Source: Hypomesus transpacificus | Lineage: Eukaryota > Chordata > Actinopteri > Osmeriformes > Osmeridae | NCBI RefSeq assembly: GCF_021917145.1 | Contig: NC_061070.1 | Location: 19,126,959-19,190,958, forward strand | DNA length: 64,000 bases | Direction: 5' to 3' | Part shown: piece after piece, positions 10,266-23,329 of the stretch | Numbering within the stretch: position 1 is the first letter of the stretch | Layout of the letters: each line of letters opens with the position of its first letter | Translations under genes and position numbers: made by a program | The notes under the pieces: generated by a model | The model's database searches: none | What the model saw: only the letters and a program-made list of their open reading frames with translations | Told to the model about the DNA's origin: nothing

Positions 10266-13200
10266 TACCGTAGTCTGGGAGGACTGGGTACTGTAGTCTG
10301 GAGCGTCTGGGAGGGCTGGGTACTGTAGTCTGGGAGGGCTGGGTACTGTAGTCTGGAGCGTCTGGGAGGGCTGGGTACTGTAGATGAGTCTGAGGATGTT
10401 TAGCTGCACCAACAGCTCCCCCTGGTTTTGCTGCCATCCACAGAGTGCCACTGATTTAACATTGGGAGGGCAGAAAGCGCCCTCTAGTGTAAGAAGAAAG
10501 CACTGCATGCTGAGAGATGCTCTGCAGTTCACTAGCTCACGCACGAGTGATGTACACAACACAAGATAGTAACTGATGAGAGGGAATATCCAACTATTCA
10601 CTTTAATACATTTTTTTTAGTCAAAATACAGATCCTTAAGACAAGGTCAATCATTATTTATCAGACCGTTATTACAGTAAACATGATTGTAGCTTAATAA
10701 CGATGATCTTTGTTATAATGTACTGTTTTAAAAGTACCTGAAAGTACAGCATTTTGCATAGTGTATGCAAGATGCACTATGCTAGCTAAAGCTAGTCATC
10801 TAGCAGAAGCCTTTATATGAAAAGACAAACAGAAGAAGGATTTTAACCTGCAACCTGCAATTCATTTCAAATGTATATCATACTTAAAATCAACAATAGT
10901 TGTCCAGTGTGCTGTTCAATGTGTTTGCAGAACCACAAAATACAATAAAACCGACAGTAAAACCCAGTAAAACATTGATACCCAAAAGACATAACAAACA
11001 ACAGAGAACATTACAAGTTGTAGCATAGAGAGAAAATATGCGTTTTTAACATGGATCTAAAAATATGTTGTGTTGGAGCAGTTTTGATAGAGGTCGGTAA
11101 GCTGTTCCAAAGTTTAGGTGTCACTATAGCGAACACTCAATAAGACCTAGATTTGAGCTTTGACTTAATAAGATAATCAACATGACAACAATTACTCCAT
11201 TGGAAAAATAATTTAGCCAGTCTCATATCTAGGCATTCCAAGTACAATCTTTTGTTTAAATCCTGCTACACATTTTCATTAATCTGTCAATCGTTTGTTT
11301 TTAAAACATAAATGACCAACCCACATTTCCTACAGCTGTTCAATATAGTTAATATACTGAACAAATGTCTCCAGACTCTTGGGCCTGGCTAGGCAGGAGC
11401 AGCCAGCGGTGCCTCAAACAGACTTCTGTTCTAATGCAGTCGAGTTCCTTAGCAGAAAGTCTTCAAGGTATTTCGCAATCTCTTCAACATCTGGTCGTTC
11501 AGCAGGGGTGTTGGAGAGCATTTTCCTGATGATACGATGCTACAAGAGAGGCACAATTATTTATGTATTTTACAATTTAACATAACAGAAATGCTTACTG
11601 AGTTCATAAAGTAAACAGTAAACATTCAGTCCAATGGAACTTCTCACCTCTGTGGCGTACTTGTTTTTGAAGTCTTCAGGAAAGACTTGTCTACGTAGAT
11701 CTTCGAACAGCTGTGCCACACAGAAGGGTATAAAGATAGTGAGTTGAAATAGAAACAGGATTCAAATAAACATTGAGGCCAACACCGAACACGTTTAAAT
11801 TTGAGACTCATTCAAGAGTGAGTTAAATCTGGTAAATGTTTACCTTAGATTTCTCTGAATCAGTGGGCATTTCCCACAGAATCTCAAAACATATCAGTCC
11901 AAGGGCGAAAATGTCAGTTTTGTCGTCATAATCCGTGTCTGTCTTCTGAAAATGCAGTGAGTGATTGAAATATCTATTGCAATTTAACATGGGATGATAT
12001 AACTGTTACATTTATAACACAACACAGGAACAAATATGATTACCTGCTCAGGGCTCATGTAAATCGGTGTTCCTTTTTCTAAAGTGCGACTAACAGGACT
12101 AGAGTTGGTAACGTGCCCAAAATCTCCAATCTTCACAGTCTCATCTTCTCCAATAAACACATTTTCAGGCTTTAAATCAAAACACAATGATGTAAATGAA
12201 TATGAAAATGCTTCATAATTCAAGTGTCATGTCTCATTTTGCTGCTGGAAATGGAAGATAAACCTCAGGTTCTCCAGTACCTTCAGATCTCGGTGAATGT
12301 GTCCTTTAGAGTGGATGTATTCTACTCCACTGACTATTTGGCGAAACATGTGGAGTGCCTCAGCTGTTTTTAATTTATTTTTTGTTCCTTCATTCCTTTT
12401 TTTAATCCAGTCATTGAGGGTTCCCTTTTCACAGAACTCCATTTTAATGAACAGGCAGGACAAGTCTCTTCCACTGATGAGAAACACACAAACAAAACTC
12501 TGTGTTTAATGTAAACTGGATTATTAAATATTTACATAATTAATTTACTAACTTCCAGTGGATGTACATTTTATTGCATACCTTTTTTCAGCTCCATTTG
12601 CTGAACTCCAGGAGTCTCTCTGGTCTGAACCAGTTCGGTATTGGGAGCTCCTGGGAGATATAGAGAAATACAAATGTCACCTAGAACTAAATATTACCTT
12701 TCTAAATATCTAGCCAGGTTATATGACTTCAAGGGTACAAAGTGTTCTGAAGGTGAGTTATCAGGGTACGTAGGTGTGCTCACGTTGTACTGTCATCATC
12801 GTCAAATTCATTAATCCAAAAAGCCTCTTCATCCCAAGACGAGTAGTAACGAACGATGTTCGGATGCCTGAACGTGGCCAGTGCTTTTACCTCCCTGCTG
12901 GCCTTTCTGTAAGACATGAAGATGCATTAGGGACTACATAGGACTACATACTTGAGGAGTGAGTTTCACCACACACCGGCTACAGATGCATAAGTTTTCT
13001 TTTTGTGTGGTCTAGGAGCAATGCTTCACTTTAAATGTAATTGCAGTTAAGGTTATGAGAAACAAATGAGGTGTAATATATATAACTATATATAAAACAC
13101 TTTAAGTTGCCTGTGAAACAGGGTTGTAATTGTACTGTACTGTGCTGCAGTGTCCCATACAGTACATGGTATTCTCTTACATTGTATTAGCCAAAATCTT

Positions 13201-14205
13201 TACTGCATAGATGTTGCCATCCAGCTTGTGTTTGGCTTTGACAACACACCCAAAGCCTCCTGCTCCTAGCACAGACACCAGGTCAAAATCTCGGAAGAAC
13301 CTACAAAGACAAATACAGATGGTGAGAACCTGTTTCAAATTCAAACACATCCACAACTCAGGGGCAAATGTTTCATACTCATCTCCTATTAAATGAACAA
13401 TTTGCAATAATGTAGTCATAAACTGTACCTGGAGTCTTCCTTCAATTTGATGGAACAATCTTGACAGTACCTTCAGAAAGAATTAACACAACATTAATCA
13501 TGGTTATACTGTACAGAATGCTATTATCCCATATACACATTTGTACATTACCCTTCATATTCTATCAGCTGGCCTCCTCCCTTCGCTCCATCAACTTTCC
13601 ACAATGACGTCTCCCCCAACCTCTTCACCTCTCCACTTATACTCAAGCCATAAAGACACTTGTTCACCTCACTTCGGGACACGTTCAGCTTTTCTGCTAA
13701 TTGAGATCGTTTCATCCCCTTGTTTTGGCCGTCCGATAACAGCAGCTTTTTTAATTCCCCTGCCAAAGCATCCGTTGGTTGAGAGTTCTTCACAGTGGCG
13801 GCTAAGCACTTCTGACGGGCCCATATGGGTGGCTGGTCGGAATTCCTGAACAGCTGCCCCGTTTTCTCCAGCTGGTATAAGGCACTGTTGACATCACTGG
13901 CTTTCTGCAGGCCAACACCTTTCGCTATTTGGAGTGCTGTGGCTCCGTCCTCTTTGTCGTTCAGAAAGGTACATATTTTGTTTTCCAGGTCATTGTTTGT
14001 GTGCTTCTCAGCCATCGTCTGCCATCAATTCAAACAACAAATACAAAGATGTCGCATCGTTACAACATATAGCTTTACAAAAACGATACACGGTTCTTAA
14101 AACTGAGACTATACCCCACCACCAATAAATGATCTAATGAGGAGCAGAAGATCGCACTCAAAGTATCACTACAGGTGAGTAGCCACTACTAACACTAACT
14201 GTGGT
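10266..14205. repeat. Segmental duplication unit 2 (carries PKZ copy C)
   Basis: This is the second 3.94-kb unit, starting with a shorter minisatellite (10266-10383). It diverges from unit 1 right after actaactgtgg at about 14203: unit 1 continues into the minisatellite, unit 2 into unique promoter sequence. Copy C is therefore probably the parental copy, with B made by unequal exchange at the minisatellite. Confidence 0.9.
11414..14015 (-). CDS. pkz: Z-DNA-dependent eIF2-alpha kinase PKZ, copy C
   Basis: Predicted 475 aa, same gene structure as copy B. Exons: 13552-14015, 13429-13470, 13181-13300, 12784-12906, 12582-12650, 12281-12473, 12044-12169, 11844-11945, 11648-11710, 11414-11539. Differences from B that I noticed are few: V44 to A and R48 to Q near the Z-alpha-1 recognition helix, Y to C just after the Z-alpha exon, L to V before the DFG loop (DETVKIGDFG), and D to E in the activation loop. 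All Z-DNA contacts and catalytic residues are kept. It is the only copy next to a canonical ISRE (14418-14432), so it is the best candidate for the interferon-inducible PKZ. Confidence 0.93.
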
Positions 14206-14369
14206 GGTTGTTGGGAGAGTTAGTTAAATCATGAGCTAGCGAGCATATTACATCTGACAACTCACTTCACAAATTCCTCCTAAACTAATTTAAACTTGTC
14301 ATATATTTTTATTTTAGACGTGTCTAATTCAACTCACCGGTTAGTGGTAAACAACGCAGACTACTCACC
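14016..14369 (-). other. Probable 5' UTR intron of PKZ copy C
   Basis: On the minus strand a donor GAGGAG/GTGAGTAG ends at 14369, and an acceptor tttgaattgatggcag lies 3 bp before the ATG at 14015. Together they suggest a short noncoding first exon just upstream of 14369 spliced to the Z-alpha exon. Only the part up to 14205 was copied into the other units. Confidence 0.45.
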
Positions 14370-14417
14370 TCCTCAGACGACTTGCGGACTTGCGGATCAA
14401 TTTCCAGAATTTATCAG

Positions 14418-14432
14418 TTTCAGTTTCATTTC
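14418..14432 (-). promoter_or_regulatory. Tandem ISRE upstream of PKZ copy C
   Basis: Minus strand reads GAAATGAAACTGAAACT, which contains a perfect GAAANNGAAACT interferon-stimulated response element with a third GAAA half-site. It lies about 50 bp upstream of the proposed first-exon donor and 0.4 kb from the start codon. Teleost pkz genes are known to be interferon-induced. Confidence 0.75.
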
Positions 14433-15038
14433 TCACGACTGCACTGCGGAAACGCTTTTCTCTCGCGGTATCGGTTTCGCAGATAAAATCGTGACATTGT
14501 ATCAGCTGGCCTGGAAACTTCCGGAATGGTTTATCAAAGAATATGAACCATAATAAAAACACAGAGCATCTGCCTGTTTCATGATCAATTTACGATTTAT
14601 TTAAAACATTAAACCATAACGAACAATATATTTTAGTTTTAGTTGTAACCCAAACACACACTCAACATGTATAGCCTACGTATGTCCACATATTCCAAAA
14701 CGTGTCTTCGTTCAGGAACTATCTTGACAAACATTAAGATAACATTGGTAAGAATCCACATTATAATATCTCATGTCTAACCTCAATCATTCATTACTTA
14801 AGTCATAAAGTGTACTAATATAACCATGTACCTCTTTACACATGTAAATATCTTCTCTGATGACTTGGTGGTATCTATAGATTTGTTCAAGCTAACATCA
14901 AAGTTATTTCCAGAATATTTCAATCATTTTTTCAAACATTTGATCCATCCTTATTGCTGTGGTATGGTCATATATACCGTACAGATCCAGAGCAAATTCA
15001 TACGCTACGTGAAGGATAAAAAGTGATGCTAAAATCAG
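14433..15038. other. Intergenic spacer between PKZ copy C and eif2ak2
   Basis: AT-rich, no gene seen. It includes the distal promoter of PKZ copy C and ends at a SINE. Confidence 0.5.
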
Positions 15039-15226
15039 GAGTCAGGTGGCTGAGCGGTTAGGGAATCGGGCTAGTAATCAGAAGGTCGCTGGTTCGATTC
15101 CCGGCCATGCAAACTGATGTTGTGTCCTTGGGCAAGGCACTTCACCCTACTTGCCTCGGGGGAATGACCCTGTACTTACTGTAAGTTGCTCTGGATAAGA
15201 GTGTCTACTAAATGTAAAATGTAAAG
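15039..15226 (+). mobile_element. tRNA-derived SINE at the 3' end of eif2ak2
   Basis: Same family as 1531-1720: box A tggctgagcggttaggg, box B ggttcgattcccgg, body ttgtgtccttgggcaaggca, tail ctctggataagagtgtcta. It begins 28 bp beyond the eif2ak2 stop codon, antisense to that gene, so the 3' UTR probably runs through it. Confidence 0.88.
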
Positions 15227-15253
15227 TCAATTATATTGCTGACTTCCTGTGTT

Positions 15254-18200
15254 TCAAAGAGTTTGGTTGGCTTTAAGGCTGTTTTGATCTTTTGACGGGA
15301 CAACATAAGATCCAAGTTCAGTGACCAGCTGTTTGGCCTCTGGCCTGTCCTCGGGGTGTTCCTTCAGCATTGACTCCATCAGCTTTTGCTGCAACACAAC
15401 AACAGGTGATCAGGGACCAATCACAACAACAGGTGATTAGGAACAAATCAAATGCAAAGAGTGGAATGGTAGGGCAAAATATGAAGTCCTGCTGGCGGTC
15501 TGTGAAGTTGTTAAACTTGAAGTTGTTAAGCTCCGTACCTCAGGGGCATACAACACAGAGAAGTTGTTAAGCTACGTACCTCAGGGGCGTACAACACAGA
15601 GAAGCCCTTGGGGAATATGTTGCTCCTCACGTCATACCAGACCTGTACATGGAATACAGACAATGCAATAACAGTCATTTGCTTTGATGCATACAACAAA
15701 ATAATCCAAAATTATAAAGATTGTGGAATGAAAGAGAAGCCATGGGTACAGTTCGATAAACTTACTTTGTTTTTTTCCGCAACAGTGAATAGTTTCCAAA
15801 GTAGTTCGAAGAAGATCAAACCTAAAGCAAAGATATCTACTTTCCTATCGTAGGTGCTCGTGTTGATCTGTCAAACACAAGACAGAACCGAAGCAACAGA
15901 ATCATGCTAAATGTTTGTTACAATGTGGGTTTAGCTGATTGCAAGCTTGGGAATTATAAGTCAAATACAGTCAAATGCTATATAACTTAAAACTGTGGTT
16001 AAAACTTACATTTGTATTGACCTGGACATTCATGTCTAATGACCTTATATACCTGGTTAGAGATACCTGGTATACTGTTATATAGAAGTTACCTGTTCAG
16101 GTGCCATGTAAGACCTGGTTCCAGTGCGCTTGGTTCGCTCAATAAGGCTTTCATCATCGTCGTCATTCTCTGTGGTTGCCAGGCCAAAATCCCCAATCTT
16201 CACCTTTTCATTACCGGCAAACATTATGTTAGAAGGCTGAAAGAAGACAACCAATCATGTTAGAAGGCTGAAAGAAGACAATCAACTCATGTTAGCAGGT
16301 TGAAAGAAGACAACCAATCATGTTAGAAGGCTGAAAGAATACAGCCAATCATGTTAGCAGGCTGAAAGAAGACAACCAATGGGAAAACTACACATACAAA
16401 TAACGCAAAAAAAAAAAAAAACACTTAACAGACGCCTCTGTTAAGATGACACTTGACTGACCTTAAGGTCTCTATGGATGAGTTTATTTGAGTGGATGTA
16501 CTCGACTCCATGAAGGATCTGCTGGATGATGCCCTGACTCATCTCCCTTCGTTTGAGGTCCCGTTCTGCATTTCTTTCATCTATCCAAGTTTTCAGGGTC
16601 TTACCACATAGTTCCATCTGGATGTAAAGGAACTTCGCAGACGCATCGCTGCCGGAACTAAACTCATAACAAACATTTACTAATGAGAAAAGCATTTGAA
16701 TTGGCAGCTGGAATGATCATTTATATTCTCTTTGCAGCTTTCACTGTTTACACATATTGAACAATATTGATGTTTACTGTGAAGTGCTGCCACTGTCTGA
16801 GGTGTTGGCACATTTGTACTCTATGTCTTCCATCCAGGTTGTGTAGTAACGTACTATGTTACAGTGCTCGAGGCGTGCCAACGCATCGACTTCTCGGATA
16901 GATTTTCTGAGAGCAAACAGAATCACATAATCAAGCAGTCGTCACTGATATATGACCAAAGAAAATGTGTTTTATCAAGTCGAAGGTTTGGCTCCTCCAA
17001 AACTACTCACGCTTTACTCCGCACAATCTTCACAGCATAGTATCTTTTGTCTATCTTTAGACGGGCCTTGTACACGTGCCCAAAGCCACCTTTGCCCATG
17101 CGTTCAATGGAATCAAAGTCAGTTGAGAACCTTTTTGAGAGAAAAAATATGAATAAGTATTACTTTTAAGACAGGATTTAGTATCACAGTTTGCACTGAA
17201 TTTCAGTGACTCAAATAGTACCTTGAGACTGGTTGATTATTTGGATGGTTAGCAAACTGGAAATTGGGTGCAAGTCTGAGAGGACAGGAGAGGACAGGAG
17301 AGGGGTCTTTAATAACACAGTAAACAATAACAGTAAAATATGGTAATAAATAAAACATAATAGAAAAGGGGAAATCACTTTATCTTAGGCTTTGCATCTT
17401 GATGATTTTTTTTCTGTGTAAACAAGAATAGAATGAGGATTCATAAAGGGTTTCATCTGTGTATTTTATATTCTACAGGCAAGTAATGTACTAATTAATA
17501 AATAGCACTTTGCAGCAGGCATAGAAAATGATTATGATCTGTTTAGAAAACAGAAAGACTTTTAACCTGGCTGGTGTTAGTTGATTCTGCAAACACTACT
17601 GATTGTGTATCACTGGTCGCCATGCTTTGGGGTGTGGTGTCACATGACTCCCTGGTGTCACATGACTCCCTGGGACACAAGAGGAAACAGATACATTTAG
17701 ACCGTAGTACCAGTCTCTCCACCTGCTGTACTGTCCAGTGCCCAGTCTACTTCAGGGCTTCACAACATCGCTCCCACACACACACAGACACACACACACA
17801 TTCCATACCCCGTTCTTGAACTTTGTGAGGGAGAAACTTCATCTTCGGAAACGTTTGAGGACACCTGAACAGAAGATTACATTTCGTAAGTTAGTAATAA
17901 CATCTGTAATGATGTAAACATCTACCATGATAGCAAACACAAGAACAACAACAAAACACAAAACTCGCAGCTGAAATGTGGCATTGTAATGCTTGTCTGT
18001 TGTTGCGGTGATGCTATACTGGATTAGCTAGACTAGCTACCTGGCTGTTCCAGTCCGGCTGCTCCTGGAGGGCCAGCCATGTCAGCTCAGCAGCCAGCTG
18101 CTTGGCGCTTTTGGCTGTCTTCCCCACCCCTTCTGGATACTCCTTACTGCCCATAACTACCTTGTAAACAAATCTTAACATCAAACAAAAATCAGTTAAA

Positions 18201-20122
18201 CTACAGTTGGATAAACGTCTTCAATATGACACGGTAGAAAAGGGGGAGATGGGAGGATAGTAAACCTCCCAACATTCAAACACCAACGATGTTTGACTAT
18301 TATTTATGTTGTGTTGTGTTGTGTTACTTCAACCACCGCTGTTTAAACTAAATCTACACCCTTGTACTGTGTAGTAAGGAGTACACAGCTACACCTTTGC
18401 CCTGTGTAGTAAGGAGTATACAGCTACACCCTTGTACTGTGTAGTAAGGAGTATACAGCTACACCCTTGTACTGTGTAGTAAGGAGTATACAGCTACTCA
18501 ATGAGGATCATGCGATGGACCACGTCTTTCCACTAATATGTAATCGTGAACCAGCTTCGTTTTCTGACAGTAGTGGTTCAGGATTCCTATGAAGTTGGTC
18601 TCTGTACAGTTGGGTTGTTCTGTTGGAGAGTCCATGCTCAGGTTTTGAACCACAGAACTGAACACAAAAAAATCCCCACCAATGGTATATTGTTAGTAAT
18701 GTTGTAAAGATCATTACATTTGAAAACAATATGGCTTAGATGGCAAGCATTAAGTAAAAAACAACAACTTAAAAACAAGGGACATTGTTGTGACTGACCT
18801 TGTGGACCGCGTTTCTTGGCTCCAGTCCTTGTTTTGTGGTGATGGGTTAGCCTTGCTGTTTTCTTCTACAGTCTGAGTCAAAAGTTTTGTCACTTACTAG
18901 ACCGATGTAGAGCTAGTTGCATTTATACAGATATTAGTGTACAGTATTTGTATATCCTGAAATGTATATAAAGCAGCAAACTATTTAGTGTACTGCTTTG
19001 GCATTTTTCTCATGTTTGGAGGGAAATTAAGCCAGGGGCGTATTTAAACGAACATTTTGAAAACCATAAATATTTCACCCCTACTTTTCATTTAAAAAAT
19101 CAAATTTAACGGCTGCATCCTCAGTCTGTCCCCCCACATTTGAAAACAATACTGAGTGAAACGTAGTTTAACACCTTACCCCTGTGGTGTGATTATTGTT
19201 TATCATCTCATAGACAAGCTTGGCTGCCTCCTCCTTCGCTTCCTTCTTCGTGTTCCCAAACGCCGTTGGGCACTCTTTATCACCAACCACCACGCAGCAA
19301 CAGCATCTACAGGAAATCACAAAAGGATTATATTTAGTCCTTTTTAACACTGGTTCAACACTGGTTCTAGAATCACTCTGAAGCGTTTGAAGACTTACTG
19401 CATGTGATTGTTTTCCGCCACCCTTGCGGATTCAGAGTACTTGACAGAGATCCTGTTTTTCTGTCCATATTCATTGAGCCAGCATGTGAAGTTGGCAGCA
19501 TTAATCACTTGGACGAGAGGCGAGGGCGAGCCCCTAAGTGAAACGTTCTAGGGAAGACACATTTCTTTGTTACACAATGAAAGTCGAGGCCAGGTTTATA
19601 ATATAAGCCAGGGTCAGACAGCGGCCCTGGAGGACAGCGGCCTAGGGAAACATCTATAACATGCAGGACAGCGGCCCTCGAGGACCAGAATTGATAAACC
19701 CTTATATAAGCATTGGGCAATGCCCATGACATACAGTCTACCACTAGGATGGCACTGAGCATCTTACTGTATCGTTCGACTCAGTGTCCAGCCCATCCAA
19801 TGCGTTTTTTGCAGCATTCTGTTTTGCTTCCTTTTTGTTTCTCCCTGTCCCATTGGGATATATGTTCTTGTCTACAACTGCCCTGACGGTGAACCTGATG
19901 AATGAATAGATAAAGCGATTATCAATAGATATCACATACATCTTGAAGATATCCGGTATTCTACAGTATAGGCTACGTCTTACGTACAGTTGTTCGTACA
20001 ACAGAATCAACATACCTTTTAATATGATCCGGACCCTCTGCACCTACGTCTTCATACTTAAGTTCTGAACGCGTGCGCTGTGTATACTCATTCAGTTGGG
20101 CAATGTAATTCTTAGACTCCAT
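15254..20122 (-). CDS. eif2ak2: Interferon-induced dsRNA-dependent protein kinase PKR
   Basis: Exons: 20016-20122, 19768-19894, 19399-19547, 19180-19306, 18799-18872, 18502-18657, 18041-18173, 17809-17864, 17222-17275, 17011-17130, 16778-16906, 16462-16657, 16093-16236, 15766-15867, 15580-15642, 15254-15388. All phases agree; 623 aa if exon 6 is used. Domains: dsRBD1 residues about 5-72 ([19 protein letters not shown]), dsRBD2 about 91-165 ([18 protein letters not shown]), dsRBD3 about 211-285, then the kinase with GKGGFG at 340, K362, HRD D474, DFG D492 and [12 protein letters not shown]. Family role: binds dsRNA, dimerises, autophosphorylates and phosphorylates eIF2-alpha, blocking translation. 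Odd: the donor after exon 6 reads TT instead of GT, and skipping that exon would keep frame. Tandem repeats copy the exon 13 acceptor and exon 15 donor. Kinase exon sizes match PKZ (120, 102 and 63 nt), showing common origin. Confidence 0.92.
15520..15603. repeat. 41-bp tandem duplication of the eif2ak2 exon 15 donor region
   Basis: Two copies of a unit holding the last 25 or so exon bases, the GTACG donor and the start of the intron (gttgttaagctacgtacctc on the plus strand). The true exon uses the outer copy (15562-15603). The inner copy offers a decoy donor. Confidence 0.85.
16228..16380. repeat. 31-bp repeat copying the eif2ak2 exon 13 acceptor
   Basis: Five copies of atgttagaaggctgaaagaa plus agacaaccaatc. 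The first copy spans the real intron-exon junction (minus-strand ctttcag then CCTTCTAACAT); the others put four more copies of the same acceptor and first exon bases in the intron. Confidence 0.9.
18357..18497. repeat. 35-bp tandem repeat in eif2ak2 intron 6
   Basis: Four copies of gtagtaaggagtatacagct with acacccttgtactgt. The array starts immediately after the expected exon 6 donor site, which itself reads TT. Confidence 0.9.
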
Positions 20123-20480
20123 AATTTAACAATCGGTGAATCTGTTTCAGCGTCGCGTTCTGATAACGCCCCTTACAACAGCTGTCAGTGTGTCCATTCT
20201 TTAATTTCGTTTTGGATTACTTCAAATTAATGCAACGAAAGTTCATACTCTCGCGTATCCTCCCTCGCAAAACATTGATATGACTGGCTAGGTTTGAATA
20301 CGGAAATAGCAGGTCCATTCCATGTTTTAACTGTAAGACCAGTAGGCCTGTGCGAAGTTTTTTCTTCCCGAAACTGAAAGCGCTTTAACTTTCGATTTCC
20401 CCAAATGTAACCATGTCGGCCCCATGGCTCATCAGCGCCAGTACGCAGGAGCGGTTGATGCGGCGTCAACTCTTTATTGT
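20123..20480 (-). promoter_or_regulatory. eif2ak2 promoter with two opposed ISREs
   Basis: Plus 20370-20379 is GAAACTGAAA and 20390-20399 is TTTCGATTTC (GAAATCGAAA on the minus strand); both fit GAAANNGAAA perfectly and lie 250-280 bp upstream of the PKR start codon. Interferon induction of PKR through ISREs is established in vertebrates. Exact transcription start not visible. Confidence 0.7.
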
Positions 20481-21060
20481 GTCTATGATGTCAGCTGTAA
20501 CCATACATCCTATGGCCCTGCATAGACTCGTATAACTAGACCAAGCAGAGGAGCTTTTTAAAGATGGCGCCCCCGTTAATTTCTATGGAAAGTGGTCAGA
20601 GGCGCAAGCGCGATTATTATTATGTGATTATGATTCATATTTATGATTCAGTCTTAAATGTTTTTTTCATTTTCTGTAGGCCTAAACCGCTGACTTTTAT
20701 AACAGTGTGATACTGACTTCCCTGAATAAGCTGCTAACAACAGTCCTCATATCTGGATGTATAAATGTATGTTGAATTCCTCTTCAAGTCAAGCCTCATT
20801 AGTACTTCCCTCTGGCCCTTCCCTTCATCACATCCTCCCTGCAAAATGTTTCAAGAAGACTACAAATTTAAGAGCCCATCATCAAACACTACAAATTTGG
20901 TGCAGCCCCACAGGAAGTAGAGAATCACAAGAAGAGGTCAGCAATGCCATGCGAGGGAGACGGCCCCATCAGTCTGTTCACAGCTCCGGAGGTCACTACA
21001 ACAACATGACCACTTCCAACAACAGGCTATATTCAAGCAGGTTGCTGAGATGTAATCTCA
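20481..21060. other. Intergenic spacer between eif2ak2 and gpatch11
   Basis: No supported gene. A plus-strand open frame of 124 codons (20757-21131) has no recognisable domain and no splice or homology support. An aagatggcgccccc motif near 20562 resembles a YY1-type promoter element, but no gene start follows. Confidence 0.4.
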
Positions 21061-21061
21061 C

Positions 21062-21067
21062 TTTAAT
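21062..21067 (-). terminator. Poly(A) signal ATTAAA of gpatch11
   Basis: Minus-strand ATTAAA about 175 nt beyond the gpatch11 stop codon; a common variant of the polyadenylation signal. Confidence 0.45.
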
Positions 21068-21238
21068 ACTTGTTTTAAAAATGTTCTTACAACGGAAGAG
21101 TCTTATATACAACAAAACATCGAAAAACTGAAGTGGTTCCAGCATTATCAAAAATGAAGGATCCTCAAAAACAACATTGATCAGTATAGTCACACAGTCA
21201 AACTTTCTCCAATGTACAAGTTCAGAAAGAGATGGACG

Positions 21239-23329
<2,091 letters not shown>

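Noticed and set aside
14296-14553. 85-codon plus-strand frame upstream of PKZ copy C
   Set aside because: It overlaps the ISRE and putative first exon of the minus-strand gene; no domain.
15039-15120. tRNA gene at the SINE heads (15039, 1531, 32880, 42805)
   Set aside because: Boxes A and B are present but the cloverleaf does not close and each continues into a SINE body and tail.
17575-17635. Extra eif2ak2 exon with ATGGCGACCAGTGATACACA
   Set aside because: Open and with a donor, but it ends in phase 0 while the neighbours need phase 2; exon 8 joins exon 9 directly in frame.
20757-21131. 124-codon plus-strand frame between eif2ak2 and gpatch11
   Set aside because: No domain, weak composition, overlaps the likely gpatch11 3' UTR on the other strand.
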